Shown here piece by piece: positions 44,953 through 55,287 of a DNA stretch of 64,000 nucleotides. A model generated the notes under the pieces. It ran no database searches, was not told the origin of the DNA, and saw only the letters and a program-made list of their open reading frames with translations. The position numbers were made by a program, and so were the translations under genes. Source of the DNA: Thalassocella blandensis (GTDB lineage Bacteria; Pseudomonadota; Gammaproteobacteria; Pseudomonadales; Cellvibrionaceae); the NCBI GenBank assembly GCA_902141825.1, contig CABFPG010000004.1:434001-498000 (forward strand), in the 5' to 3' direction. Position 1 is the stretch's first letter. Each line of letters starts with the position of its first letter.

Positions 44953-47184
44953 TTAAGAACGAATAATGTCTAAGCTTATTCCCACTTGTTTGGCCAGGTC
45001 GGCAAAATTGGGGAACGATGTGGCAACATTCGCGCAATTTTTCACCGTAATTTGACCCGCTGCGCGTAACGCGGCAATGGTGAAGGACATGGCAATACGA
45101 TGATCACCGCAGCTTTCCACTTCGCCACTTTGGATTTGCCCACCCGTCACAACGATGCCGTCTGGAGTTGGCTCACACTCAATGCCCAAGGCAATTAAAC
45201 CGTCCGCCATTGCCTGAATTCGGTCCGTTTCCTTTACGCGTAACTCTTCAGCACCAGTGAGCACGGTTTTGCCTTCTGCACAGGCAGCGGCGACCAGCAG
45301 CGCGGGAAACTCATCGATCGCTAAAGGCACTTGCTCTTCAGGAATTTGGATGCCTTTAAGTGGAACGTATTTTACTTGAATGTCCGCAACCGGTTCGCCA
45401 CCAACTTCACGTTCATTGTGTAATGTGATATCTGCGCCCATCAACTTTAAGATGTTGATCACACCTATGCGCGTAGGGTTAATTCCAACGTGCGTTAGGG
45501 TTATGTCCGATCCTGGTGCAATAGCAGCGGCCACCATAAAGAATGTGGCAGAGGAAATATCCGCAGGGATATCAATCTCACACGCGGTTAATTTTCCACC
45601 TGACTGCACGGAAATTTTATCGCCTTCGCGCTTTACCTCGTAACCAAAGCCGCGCAGCATTCTTTCTGTGTGATCACGAGTGGGCGCCGGCTCGGTGACA
45701 CTGGTTTCGCCTTCTGCGTACAAACCCGCTAACAACAGGCAGCTTTTCACCTGCGCACTGGCCATCGGCATATCGTAGTGAATCCCCTTTAAGGCTTCAC
45801 CCCCATGAATTTTCATTGGTGGCCGGCCTTCTTCTGCCGTGTCGATCACCGCCCCCATTTCACGCAATGGATTAGCAACGCGATTCATAGGACGCTTGGT
45901 TAATGATTCATCCCCGGTTAATTCCGCTGCAAATTTTTGGCCAGCTAAAATACCGGACAACAAACGCATGGATGTTCCGGAATTACCAACATACAGAGAA
46001 CCCGTCGGGGCTTCCAAACCGTGCAAGCCTACACCATTTACTGTCACCCGACCGTTATTGGGCCCTTCGATTACCACCCCCATATCACGGAACGCCTGCA
46101 AGGTTGCCAGAGCATCTTCCCCTTCCAAAAAGCCGCTGATTTCAGTTACACCTTCAGCCAGGGAGCCCAGCATGATCGAGCGATGGGAAATGGACTTATC
46201 ACCCGGCACACGAATATTTCCTTTAACGCTACCGCCAGGAGCAACGTGATAAATAACATTGGCATTTTCTGAATTTGACATAGTGGTATTGTAAGCTTGG
46301 TTCGATAACATAAGAGTAAAGCGATCACGAGCAGCTTTCGCGCGCGTAAAAACGCCTGTGATTTGTTTGGCATCCTTTGCCTGGATCGCTTGTTTTAAGC
46401 GGGATAAATTCGTACTGAATAAGTCTATTGCGTTTAGGATGGCCTCGTCATTGGCCAGCATTATATCTCGCCACATCGTGGCATCACTGGACGCGATTCG
46501 AGTGAAATCGCGAAAGCCACCTGCGGCATAACGAAAAATATTTTCATTATTGCTATCGTGAGCCAGTGTATCCACCAGTGAAAACGCAATGACATGCGGC
46601 AGATGACTGGTGGAGGCCAGTACAACATCGTGATCCGGGATCGACATTTCCACCACATCTGCACCAACACTTTTCCACACATCGTATACTTTTTTAATGT
46701 GATCTCGCGTATTCGTCTGCGTGGGTGTAAGTATGACGCGATGCTTATCGTACAGGTCCGGGTTAGCGGCTTCTACACCGCTTTTTTCTGAGCCTGCAAT
46801 TGGATGGCCGAGCACGATATTCGCCTGCTCTTCACCAAACACAGCCATTACGTCCTGGTAGACGCTGCCTTTTACGCTGGCGCCATCCGTAATGGTGATA
46901 TTTTCCGGGATACAGTTTTTGATGTCTTGCAGGACAGGCTTAATCGCTAGCGTTGGAACGGCGATAAAAATCAGATCCTGTGCCCCCAGCTCACCAGCGA
47001 CTGTCTGTAGTGAGGTGTAAGCACGATCTACAATATTTAGTTCAACGGCGCGCGCGCAAGTGTCTTCTCTTTTGGCAATGCCAATCACTTCGCGGCAACT
47101 ATGTTGCTTTTTCAGCGCAGCCGCAAGGCTGCCGCCTATCAGGCCAATACCGATAACAACAAGCTTATCTATAACATGGGGCAT
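44953..47184 (-). CDS. tyrA-aroA: Fused prephenate dehydrogenase / EPSP synthase
   Basis: A bifunctional 743-residue protein. Residues 1 to about 295 are a TyrA-type (arogenate/prephenate) dehydrogenase with GIGLIGGSLAAALKK and GHPIAGSEKSGVEAA. From about 310 the 3-phosphoshikimate 1-carboxyvinyltransferase domain shows PGDKSISHRSIMLG, NSGTSMRLLSG, and CGDHRIAMS. It covers two shikimate/tyrosine pathway steps in one chain. The same fusion is known in Pseudomonas and relatives. Its ATG overlaps the pheA stop (TAATG), so translation is coupled. The hisC gene usually between them is absent. Confidence 0.95.
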   Translation of the reverse strand: MPHVIDKLVVIGIGLIGGSLAAALKKQHSCREVIGIAKREDTCARAVELNIVDRAYTSLQTVAGELGAQDLIFIAVPTLAIKPVLQDIKNCIPENITITDGASVKGSVYQDVMAVFGEEQANIVLGHPIAGSEKSGVEAANPDLYDKHRVILTPTQTNTRDHIKKVYDVWKSVGADVVEMSIPDHDVVLASTSHLPHVIAFSLVDTLAHDSNNENIFRYAAGGFRDFTRIASSDATMWRDIMLANDEAILNAIDLFSTNLSRLKQAIQAKDAKQITGVFTRAKAARDRFTLMLSNQAYNTTMSNSENANVIYHVAPGGSVKGNIRVPGDKSISHRSIMLGSLAEGVTEISGFLEGEDALATLQAFRDMGVVIEGPNNGRVTVNGVGLHGLEAPTGSLYVGNSGTSMRLLSGILAGQKFAAELTGDESLTKRPMNRVANPLREMGAVIDTAEEGRPPMKIHGGEALKGIHYDMPMASAQVKSCLLLAGLYAEGETSVTEPAPTRDHTERMLRGFGYEVKREGDKISVQSGGKLTACEIDIPADISSATFFMVAAAIAPGSDITLTHVGINPTRIGVINILKLMGADITLHNEREVGGEPVADIQVKYVPLKGIQIPEEQVPLAIDEFPALLVAAACAEGKTVLTGAEELRVKETDRIQAMADGLIALGIECEPTPDGIVVTGGQIQSGEVESCGDHRIAMSFTIAALRAAGQITVKNCANVATSFPNFADLAKQVGISLDIIRS

Positions 47185-48329
47185 TAGAGGACGCCGATCG
47201 GATATGAACCTAAAATCTTAACATCCGCTGCGCGCTGCTTAACTTCCTGTAAGGCACTTTTAATTTTCTCGTCAGCCATGTGACCAGAAAAATCAATAAA
47301 AAAGACATAGTTCCAGGCACCCGAAGGTGAAGGACGCGTTTCGATACGGGTTAAATCCACGTTGAAACGATTGAATGGCTCCAGCAGTTCGTGCAATGCC
47401 CCAGGCTGGTTTTTCATGGATACCACAATGGAGGTTTTGTCATCACCACTGGGTTTTACGTCTTCACGCCCGATAATTAAAAAGCGGGTGGAGTTATCCG
47501 GCCGATCTTCAATGTTCTTTGCAATACTTTTTAAACCGTACAGGTTCGCGGCAATTTCCCCGGCAATTGCCGCGGAATTCCATTCACCTTTTATACGCTT
47601 GGCAGCTTCGGAATTACTGCTTACGGCAATTCGCTCAGCATTGGGATAATGTTCATCCAGCCATTTGCGGCACTGCCCCAGAGATTGAGAGTGCGAATAG
47701 ATCCGTGTGATGCTATTTACGTGCGTCACATCTGACACCAGTAAATGGTGATGGATACGCAATACCACTTCACCGCAGATATTGACGCTGCTGTCGATAA
47801 AATTATCCAGGGTATGCGACACAACTCCTTCGGTGGAGTTTTCTACAGGCACGACCCCGTAATGCACTGCACCCGAGGCAACTTCACGGAATACCGCATC
47901 AATCGCAGACATGGAAACCGTTACTGCCGAATGGCCAAAATGTTTCAGGGCCGCTTCCTGCGTATAGGTGCCTTCGGGGCCGAGATAGGCCACATGAATT
48001 GGATTTTCCAATGCCAGACAGGCTGACATTAGCTCTCGGAATAACCGCCCGACTTCTTCATCTTTCAGCGGACCATTATTACGCTCCATAGCACGACGTA
48101 ATACCTGCGCTTCGCGCTCTGGTCGATAAAAGGTTTTCGGCGCGCTCTCAGCTTTTTCCTCAGCGTTACCTGCCGCTTTTTCCTCATCCGCAAATGAGGA
48201 TTTTACACTGGCGACATCCAACGCACACTGGGCACGAGCACTGAAGAGTTCACCGATTTTGGAATCGATATCATCAATTTTATTGCGCAACTCTTTGAGC
48301 AGTTCGGCTTCGGTTTTGTTGTCCGTCAT
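47184..48329 (-). CDS. pheA: Bifunctional chorismate mutase / prephenate dehydratase
   Basis: The P-protein of phenylalanine synthesis (381 residues): an AroQ-type chorismate mutase helix bundle (1 to about 100), prephenate dehydratase (about 112-290, with YLGPEGTYTQEAA and VVPVENSTEG), and a C-terminal ACT domain (KTSIVVSMKNQPGALHEL, ESRP-like ETRPS) for Phe feedback. The mutase domain contains an Ala/Glu/Lys-rich insert around residues 46-66 that is unusual. serC, common between gyrA and pheA in pseudomonads, is missing. Confidence 0.94.
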   Translation of the reverse strand: MTDNKTEAELLKELRNKIDDIDSKIGELFSARAQCALDVASVKSSFADEEKAAGNAEEKAESAPKTFYRPEREAQVLRRAMERNNGPLKDEEVGRLFRELMSACLALENPIHVAYLGPEGTYTQEAALKHFGHSAVTVSMSAIDAVFREVASGAVHYGVVPVENSTEGVVSHTLDNFIDSSVNICGEVVLRIHHHLLVSDVTHVNSITRIYSHSQSLGQCRKWLDEHYPNAERIAVSSNSEAAKRIKGEWNSAAIAGEIAANLYGLKSIAKNIEDRPDNSTRFLIIGREDVKPSGDDKTSIVVSMKNQPGALHELLEPFNRFNVDLTRIETRPSPSGAWNYVFFIDFSGHMADEKIKSALQEVKQRAADVKILGSYPIGVL

Positions 48330-48373
48330 AGCTTTTTGTTTCTCAATACCGCTTATCTCATTACCAGGTAAAT

Positions 48374-48399
48374 GCCGTTCTTTTTTAGCGAAGAACGGC
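48374..48399. terminator. Hairpin between gyrA and pheA
   Basis: GCCGTTCTT (48374-48382) and AAGAACGGC (48391-48399) form a 9-bp stem. The T-rich tail lies on the plus-strand side, so for gyrA transcription (minus) it is an imperfect terminator. Confidence 0.5.
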
Positions 48400-48438
48400 T
48401 TGTTCTTTTTTACTTTCCAGTGCGCTCAAGAGTTTTTA

Positions 48439-51009
48439 TTACTCTTCATCAACAGTTTTATGCTGATCCAGCGCATCTTCAACGGTTTCTTCAATTCGCT
48501 CCAAGCCAACAATATGCTCACCGTCTTTGACGCGAATTAATCGAACACCTTGTGTATTTCGGCTCAAGACAGACACTTCATCCACACTGGTTCTTACCAG
48601 CGTGCCCTGGTCTGAAATCAACATAATTTCTTCGCCATCCAACACTTGAACCGCGCCAGTCAGCGGGCCATTTCGATCGGTAGTCTGCTGTGCAATTACA
48701 CCTTGAGAACCACGCCCTTTGGTCGGGAAATCACTGACCAGAGTTCGCTTACCGTAACCATTTTCACTCACTGTTAATACTTTTCCATCTTCTACCGGCA
48801 CGACCATCGAAATCACTTGATGATCACCGTCCAGACGGATGCCGCGAACACCGCGAGACGTTCGGCCCATGGCACGAACCTGCTCTTCCGCGAAGCGCGC
48901 TGCTTTGCCTGAAGAAGAGAACAAAATAATATCTTTGCTGCCATCTGTAATCGCTGTTTCTACCAGGCTATCGCCTTCAACAAGCTCAATTGCGCGCAAA
49001 CCAACAGAACGCGGGCGAGCAAACTGAGACAGAGAGGTTTTCTTCACTGTGCCGTTTGAGGTTGCCATAAAGATGAAGTGCTCATCGTCAAACTCTTTTA
49101 CCGGAAGGATCGATGTAATTCTTTCGCCCTCTTCCAACGGCAATAAATTCACCACAGGGCGCCCACGTGACTGGCGACCGGCAACAGGAATCTGGTATAC
49201 CTTCAACCAGAATACTTTACCAACACTGGTAAAACACAAGATGTAATCATGGGTGTTGGCAATTAATAAATGCTCTACGAAATCTTCGTCTTTCACACTG
49301 GTAGCCGCCTTACCCATGCCACCACGTCGTTGCGACTGGTATGCATCCAAAGGCTGGCTCTTGGCATAACCCCCGTGAGAAATTGTCACCACACGTGTTT
49401 CTTCAGAGATTAAATCTTCCACGGTGAGATCGTGCTGGGAGTTTTGAATTTCGGTACGACGCTCGTCACCATAATTCTTCAGAATTTCTTCCAGCTCTTC
49501 ACGAATTACTTCCATTAATCGCACGGAATTACCGAGAATTTCCAGATATTCTGCAATGGCCGCCAACTTTTCTTCATACTCAGCAATGAGCTTGTCGTGC
49601 TCCATTCCGGTTAAACGGTGCAGACGCAATTCGAGAATGGCTTGAACCTGCGCAGGCGACAAATAATAAAGGCCATCGCGGAAACCGAATTCGGCACTGA
49701 GATCGTCTGGGCGACATGCATCCGCGCCGACTTTTTCCAAATAGGGACCAATATCACCAATTTGCCAGTTTTTCGCCAATAACGCATCGCGGGCATCTGC
49801 CGGTGTTGCGGATCGCTTGATCAGCTCGATAACTTCGTCGATATTGGCAATCGCTACCGCCAGACCTTCCAACACATGACCACGCTCACGCGCTTTGCGA
49901 AGCAAATATACGGTTCGGCGAGTAACAACTTCGCGACGGTGCTTAATGAAATACTCAAGCAGCTGCTTAAGATTAAGGACTTTCGGCTGACCATCTACGA
50001 GGGCCACAATATTGATACCAAATACATTTTGCATTTGGGTTTGGGCATATAAATTATTCAGTACTACATCGCCCATTTCACCACGTTTAATTTCAATGGC
50101 GATACGCAAACCATCCTTATCGGATTCGTCGCGAATTTCGGAAATTCCTTCAATTTTCTTATCTTTTACCAGCTCGGCAATCTTTTCGATTAATCGCGCT
50201 TTGTTTACTTGATAGGGAATTTCATGAACGATGATGGATTCGCGGTTGGTTTTTTCGTTAACAATCACTTCCGCTTTTGCGCGAACATAAATTCTGCCGC
50301 GACCTGTGCGATAGGCTTGCAATATTCCTGCGCGGCCATTAATGATGCCCGCCGTGGGAAAATCTGGACCGGGAACAATTTCGATCAGCTCATCGATGGT
50401 CGCTTCGGGCTCATCAATTAAATGAATACAGGCTTTCACAACTTCGCGCAAATTATGCGGCGGAATGTTGGTGGCCATCCCCACTGCAATACCGGAAGAA
50501 CCATTGACTAACAGCGTAGGAACGCGAGTTGGCAGCACTTCCGGAATTTGTTCAGTATCATCATAGTTGGGCACATAGTCGACAGTTTCTTTGTCCAGAT
50601 CCGCCAACAATTCATGCGCGATTTTCGCCATGCGAATTTCGGTATAACGCATGGCCGCAGCACTGTCACCATCGATCGAACCGAAGTTTCCCTGGCCATC
50701 TACCAGCATGTAACGCAGCGAGAAAGGCTGAGCCATACGTACAATGGTGTCATAAACCGCGGAATCGCCGTGAGGGTGGTATTTACCGATTACATCACCG
50801 ACCACACGCGCAGATTTTTTATAGGGTTTATTCCAATCGTTGTTAAGCTCACTCATGGCAAACAACACGCGCCGATGCACTGGCTTTAAACCGTCCCGTA
50901 CATCGGGGAGCGCTCGCCCAACGATTACGCTCATGGCGTAGTCGAGGTAACTTTGCTTCAGCTCGTCTTCAATATTTACTGGTAGGATTTCTTTAGCTAT
51001 ATCACCCAT
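48439..51009 (-). CDS. gyrA: DNA gyrase subunit A
   Basis: The breakage-reunion subunit of gyrase, 856 residues. It has the quinolone-resistance region [17 protein letters not shown] with Ser83 and Asp87 as in susceptible E. coli, the active-site tyrosine in AAMRYTE, and C-terminal beta-pinwheel repeats including a GyrA-box-like QRRGGMGK. The short acidic C-terminal tail is ordinary. It is transcribed away from mtaD. Confidence 0.97.
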   Translation of the reverse strand: MGDIAKEILPVNIEDELKQSYLDYAMSVIVGRALPDVRDGLKPVHRRVLFAMSELNNDWNKPYKKSARVVGDVIGKYHPHGDSAVYDTIVRMAQPFSLRYMLVDGQGNFGSIDGDSAAAMRYTEIRMAKIAHELLADLDKETVDYVPNYDDTEQIPEVLPTRVPTLLVNGSSGIAVGMATNIPPHNLREVVKACIHLIDEPEATIDELIEIVPGPDFPTAGIINGRAGILQAYRTGRGRIYVRAKAEVIVNEKTNRESIIVHEIPYQVNKARLIEKIAELVKDKKIEGISEIRDESDKDGLRIAIEIKRGEMGDVVLNNLYAQTQMQNVFGINIVALVDGQPKVLNLKQLLEYFIKHRREVVTRRTVYLLRKARERGHVLEGLAVAIANIDEVIELIKRSATPADARDALLAKNWQIGDIGPYLEKVGADACRPDDLSAEFGFRDGLYYLSPAQVQAILELRLHRLTGMEHDKLIAEYEEKLAAIAEYLEILGNSVRLMEVIREELEEILKNYGDERRTEIQNSQHDLTVEDLISEETRVVTISHGGYAKSQPLDAYQSQRRGGMGKAATSVKDEDFVEHLLIANTHDYILCFTSVGKVFWLKVYQIPVAGRQSRGRPVVNLLPLEEGERITSILPVKEFDDEHFIFMATSNGTVKKTSLSQFARPRSVGLRAIELVEGDSLVETAITDGSKDIILFSSSGKAARFAEEQVRAMGRTSRGVRGIRLDGDHQVISMVVPVEDGKVLTVSENGYGKRTLVSDFPTKGRGSQGVIAQQTTDRNGPLTGAVQVLDGEEIMLISDQGTLVRTSVDEVSVLSRNTQGVRLIRVKDGEHIVGLERIEETVEDALDQHKTVDEE

Positions 51010-51444
51010 GAAACTTTATACCCAGGAAACTACGTGGTTCCTATCTAGTGTTAGTAATAGTTAGAATTTTTGTTTTGTGGTTTTCTTTTGCTTTCGTTTT
51101 GTGCTTTCGTTTTATGCTTTATTCATCGCAGAGTTTTTTTCTTGTCGCAGAGCTATTGATCGCGTTGGCCGCCGTTTCGCGCTGGCTGCCATTTTAAAGC
51201 CCGCTATGCGCTCTGGTTTTCTATGCTGCGAATGCCTGTGCCTGGTTTTTTCACATTACGCTTGAGCAACTTTAAGCGCCGAAAACATTGTGCAACCGAT
51301 AGGCAATAAACGACAAATATTACCATAAAATCAGTAAGATAAGCACGCGTAATACCCTTTTACCGAAGGAAATTCTAGGTATACTGTGCGGCAAATCGAT
51401 AGCCACTCCGGCGATGTACACTTCCAACTCAAAACGTCTATTTT
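51010..51444. other. Divergent gap gyrA / mtaD
   Basis: It contains a 13-bp repeat (GCTTTCGTTTTGT at 51090-51102, GCTTTCGTTTTAT at 51103-51115). A TATACT at 51380-51385 is a possible -10 for mtaD, 59 bp before its ATG. No gene is supported; a long minus-strand frame at 51331-52113 is a shadow of mtaD. Confidence 0.5.
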
Positions 51445-52773
51445 ATGACCACACCAAAATCCGTTGACCTTGCGATTTCCGCCTCCTGGATTATTCCGGT
51501 AATTCCACGAGACCGGGTGCTTCACGATTGCGCCCTGATTATCGATAACGGCAAAATTGAGGCTATCTGCCCCAAAACCGATATCGGCAATAAATACCTT
51601 CCCGAGCAGGAAATACACCTGGACGGCCAGGCACTGATTCCCGGCCTGATTAATGCCCACGGTCACGCTGCCATGACTCTGTTTCGCGGCATGGCTGATG
51701 ACAAACCTCTGCAGGAATGGCTGGAACAGTATATCTGGCCTGCCGAACAACGCTGGGTGAGCGAAGAGTTCGTACGAGACGGCACCGAGCTGGCGATGGC
51801 TGAAATGATTAAAAGCGGCACTACCTGTTTTGCCGATATGTATTTTTTCCCGGAAGAAAGTGCGGCCGCTGTATTCGAAAGCGGGATGCGTGCGCAGATA
51901 AACTTCCCGGTATTGGATTTTCCCACCCCCTGGGCATCCAATGCAGAAGAATACATTCACAAAGGCCTCGCGCTGCATGATAACTACCGCACCCATGAAC
52001 TCATCACGGTGGGGTTTGGACCGCATGCGCCTTATACCGTGTCTGATGAACCACTGAAAAAAATCGTCACCTACGCAGAGGAACTGCAAGCTCCGATTCA
52101 CATTCACCTGCACGAAACCGCTTTTGAGGTGTCAAGCAGTATTGAGCAGCACGGCGTACGTCCTATAGAGCGCCTTCATCAGCTTGGCGTACTCTCACCT
52201 TTAACTCAGTGTGTCCACATGACGCAAATTAATGAGGATGATCTGACCCTGCTAAAAACCACGGGGGCCCACATTGTTCACTGCCCGGCTTCCAACCTGA
52301 AACTCGCCAGTGGTTTATGCCCAGTGGAAAAACTGGTTGCGCATGATATTAACGTGAGCCTGGGAACCGATGGTGCCGCCAGTAATAATGACCTCGACAT
52401 GTTCGATGAGATGAAAAATGCCGCGCTGATAGGCAAAATTACCGCAAATAATGCGGCGGCGGTGAATGCCATGACCACACTGGAACTTGCCACTATTAAT
52501 GGTGCAAAAGCCATGGGGCTGGAACATAAAATCGGCTCACTGGAACCCGGCAAAGATGCGGACCTGACAGCCATTGACTTGTCTGGTTTGCAGCAACAGC
52601 CTCTATTCGACCCAATCAGCCAGCTGGTGTATACCCAGGTGGGTCACAAAGTCAGCCATGCCTGGGTAAAAGGAAAATGCCTGCTGGAAAACTACAAGCT
52701 TAAAACGCTGTCTGAAAATGACCTCAAACAAAAAGCGCGTAAATGGCAAACTAAACTTGCCCAGCAAACGTAA
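51445..52773 (+). CDS. mtaD: 5-methylthioadenosine/S-adenosylhomocysteine deaminase
   Basis: An amidohydrolase (TRZ/ATZ, SsnA-like) of 442 residues. The metal-binding NAHGHAAMTLFRG motif, HIHLHETAFEV with a zinc His, and SLGTDGAASNNDLDMF are all present. Pseudomonas homologues in this exact setting deaminate 5'-methylthioadenosine. It heads a plus-strand run mtaD-ubiG-mupP-yciK. No Shine-Dalgarno sequence is evident before ATG 51445. Confidence 0.9.
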   Translation: MTTPKSVDLAISASWIIPVIPRDRVLHDCALIIDNGKIEAICPKTDIGNKYLPEQEIHLDGQALIPGLINAHGHAAMTLFRGMADDKPLQEWLEQYIWPAEQRWVSEEFVRDGTELAMAEMIKSGTTCFADMYFFPEESAAAVFESGMRAQINFPVLDFPTPWASNAEEYIHKGLALHDNYRTHELITVGFGPHAPYTVSDEPLKKIVTYAEELQAPIHIHLHETAFEVSSSIEQHGVRPIERLHQLGVLSPLTQCVHMTQINEDDLTLLKTTGAHIVHCPASNLKLASGLCPVEKLVAHDINVSLGTDGAASNNDLDMFDEMKNAALIGKITANNAAAVNAMTTLELATINGAKAMGLEHKIGSLEPGKDADLTAIDLSGLQQQPLFDPISQLVYTQVGHKVSHAWVKGKCLLENYKLKTLSENDLKQKARKWQTKLAQQT

Positions 52774-52830
52774 TATTAACGAATGCCTTTGACTGCCATG
52801 TGTTGCCGAAAATTACTGTGAGATACCACT

Positions 52831-53550
52831 ATGACTGACTCTAATACCGCGAATGTCGACCCGTCTGAAATTGCGAAATTTGAACGCATCGCGAGTCGCT
52901 GGTGGGACCCGAACGGCGAGTTCAAACCCCTGCACGATTTAAACCCGGTGCGCAGTCACTACATTGACAGCCGAGCATCGGTGGCAGAAAAAAAATTACT
53001 GGATATTGGCTGCGGTGGCGGCCTGCTAACAGAAGCCATGGCTGTTCGTGGTGCTACGGTAAGCGGAATTGACATGGGCGAGGCTCCCCTCGAAGTCGCC
53101 AAACTCCACTGCCTGGAAAAAGGGCTGAACATCCACTACGAAAAAGCGACTGCTGAAGATTACGCCGCAGCTCATGCCAACCAGTTTGATGTTGTTACCT
53201 GCCTGGAAATGCTGGAGCACGTGCCTCAGCCCGGCAACGTCATTCAAGCCTGTGCGCAACTGGTGAAAGACGATGGCGATGTGTTTTTTTCCACCATAAA
53301 TCGCCACCCCAAAGCCTATGCCTTCGCCATTCTGGGAGCCGAGTATGTAATGCGCTTACTTCCCAAAGGTACACACGAATACAAACAGTTCATACGCCCG
53401 TCAGAACTGGCACACTGGCTACGCGAAGCAGGCCTGGAATTGGTGGATATTTGCGGGATGACTTACAACCCGTTCAGCAAGAAGTTTCGCTTGAGCGCAC
53501 ACGATGTGGATGTCAATTATCTGGTGCATGCGCGTAAACTGAAACACTGA
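52831..53550 (+). CDS. ubiG: Ubiquinone biosynthesis O-methyltransferase
   Basis: SAM-dependent O-methylation of two ubiquinone intermediates. It has the WWDPNGEFKPLHDLNPVR signature, SAM motif LDIGCGGGLL, and EMLEHVPQP. The 239-residue length is normal. It lies 57 bp after mtaD. Confidence 0.96.
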   Translation: MTDSNTANVDPSEIAKFERIASRWWDPNGEFKPLHDLNPVRSHYIDSRASVAEKKLLDIGCGGGLLTEAMAVRGATVSGIDMGEAPLEVAKLHCLEKGLNIHYEKATAEDYAAAHANQFDVVTCLEMLEHVPQPGNVIQACAQLVKDDGDVFFSTINRHPKAYAFAILGAEYVMRLLPKGTHEYKQFIRPSELAHWLREAGLELVDICGMTYNPFSKKFRLSAHDVDVNYLVHARKLKH

Positions 53551-53640
53551 TATCCAAACGAATACTTTGAAGCTGAGTGGCTCAGCGCAATATTTTTCTG
53601 GCATACCTTTAAAAAAGCGAAATTCACAAAGAGAGTTAAC

Positions 53641-54303
53641 ATGGCGTTACGTGCAGTTTTTTTTGATTTGGATGGCACCCTCCTCGATACCGCTCCCGAC
53701 CTGGCAAAAGCGCTCAACCACCTGCTGCGCGCAAAAGGCAAAGATCCACTGCCGTTAAATATTATCCGACGCGTTGTTTCAGACGGTGCATATGCGTTAT
53801 TGCAACTGGGCTTCGGTGTGGAAAAAAACGATGCGGAAACGGAAGAGTTACGCAGTGAGTTACTGCAGTTTTATTTGCAGGACCTATCCTCGGAAACACA
53901 TCCGTTTCCGGGAATCAATCAACTGATTGAAACGCTTCACCAGCACAATATTGACTGGGGAATTGCGACCAATAAACCCTGGACTTATACGGAACCGTTG
54001 ATGCAGCGATATGAGTTCGCCAGAGCGCCAAGTTGCGTCATCTGCCCAGACCATGTTCAACATCGCAAACCGCACCCAGAGGCGTTGCAACTGGCTTGTT
54101 CACAAACAGGCTGCGACACTCAAGAAGCCATTTATGTTGGCGATCACTTGCGCGACATTCAATGCGGTCAACGCGCCGGCATGCCCACCATTGCCGTCGG
54201 TTATGGATATATTTCATCCGATGACAGCCATCTCAACTGGAATGCCGATTATGTCGTCGATTCTGCGGAAGAAATCTGGCCGATTGTGCGTTCATATATT
54301 TAA
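53641..54303 (+). CDS. mupP: HAD phosphatase, MupP/Gph type
   Basis: A haloacid dehalogenase-fold phosphatase of 220 residues: motif I FDLDGTLLDTAPDL, motif II ATNK, motif III KPHPE, and motif IV YVGDHLRDIQ. In Pseudomonas the gene next to ubiG encodes MupP, the N-acetylmuramic-acid-6-phosphate phosphatase of peptidoglycan recycling. The shared position favours that over phosphoglycolate phosphatase (Gph). AGAGAG precedes the ATG. Confidence 0.82.
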   Translation: MALRAVFFDLDGTLLDTAPDLAKALNHLLRAKGKDPLPLNIIRRVVSDGAYALLQLGFGVEKNDAETEELRSELLQFYLQDLSSETHPFPGINQLIETLHQHNIDWGIATNKPWTYTEPLMQRYEFARAPSCVICPDHVQHRKPHPEALQLACSQTGCDTQEAIYVGDHLRDIQCGQRAGMPTIAVGYGYISSDDSHLNWNADYVVDSAEEIWPIVRSYI

Positions 54304-54413
54304 TCTGTTCAACACAAAAGACTATAATTCGAATAAACCAACTCGTTTGCGGTTCGCCTTGTAAATTTTTCGACGAAGCGCATTTCCAGCAGTAATGCGT
54401 AAGGTGCACACCT

Positions 54414-55184
54414 ATGACCTCCATCACAGATACGTTTCTACATTATCAGGCGCCCGAAAAACTCCTTCAGGACAAAATTATTTTAGTGACAGGCGCCGGC
54501 GATGGAATTGGAAAAGTAGCGGCGTTAAGTTTTGCACAACACGGCGCAACCGTCGTGTTGCTGGGCCGCACCTTGTCAAAACTTGAGCGCGTGTATGATG
54601 AAATTGAGTCGCTGGGTGGACCACAACCTGCAATATTCCCCATGAATCTGGAAGGTGCGGGAGAACATGAATATCAGGCCATGCATGACACGCTAAATGA
54701 AGAGTTTGGCCGACTGGATGGTATTTTATTTAATGCGGCGCAGCTTGGCCCGAGAACTCCTATTGCGAATTACGCTTTCAGTGAATGGCAAAAAGTATTA
54801 CAGGTTAATGTCACCTCCCCATTTTTAATGGTGAAGTCCATGCTGCCATTATTGAATCAGTCGCAAAGCGCCTCCATTTTATTTACAGGCTCCTCCGTTG
54901 GACGCACAGGGCGTGCTTACTGGGGCGGTTATGCCGTCAGTAAAGCCGCGACAGAAAACCTGATGCAAATTCTGGCCGACGAATATGAGAGCAGCTCCCA
55001 CATTCGCGTGAACTCGATTAACCCTGGTGCCGTACGCACCAAAATGCGAGCGACTGCCTACCCTGCGGAAAACCCCGGAACTGTGACAGACCCGCACAGC
55101 ATTATGAATCGCTATTTATACTTAATGGGCGATGACAGCCGTGCCGTGAACGGTCAGCAGTTTGACGCACAACCGAAAGCCTGA
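54414..55184 (+). CDS. yciK: YciK-family short-chain oxidoreductase
   Basis: A classical SDR of 256 residues with VTGAGDGIGKVAAL, FNAAQLGPRTP, the catalytic Ser (TGSSVGRTGRA) and YAVSKAATENL. The substrate is unknown in most bacteria. It completes the conserved ubiG-mupP-yciK run. Confidence 0.9.
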   Translation: MTSITDTFLHYQAPEKLLQDKIILVTGAGDGIGKVAALSFAQHGATVVLLGRTLSKLERVYDEIESLGGPQPAIFPMNLEGAGEHEYQAMHDTLNEEFGRLDGILFNAAQLGPRTPIANYAFSEWQKVLQVNVTSPFLMVKSMLPLLNQSQSASILFTGSSVGRTGRAYWGGYAVSKAATENLMQILADEYESSSHIRVNSINPGAVRTKMRATAYPAENPGTVTDPHSIMNRYLYLMGDDSRAVNGQQFDAQPKA

Positions 55185-55206
55185 TGCCTCTATAACCAAA
55201 ACCGAA

Positions 55207-55229
55207 AGGTGAAAGGTGAAAGATGAAAG
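55207..55229. repeat. 7-bp tandem repeat after yciK
   Basis: GAAAGGT-GAAAGGT-GAAAGAT-GAAAGG: about three and a half copies of a heptamer directly after yciK. Confidence 0.6.
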
Positions 55230-55287
55230 GATCACAGGAAAAAACACTAACCAGAGCGCGCCGAGACGACAGCGCTAACAAGTCTTG

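Noticed and set aside
51331-52113. 260-codon minus-strand frame
   Set aside because: It lies almost wholly antisense to mtaD and has no family features; a shadow of the real gene.
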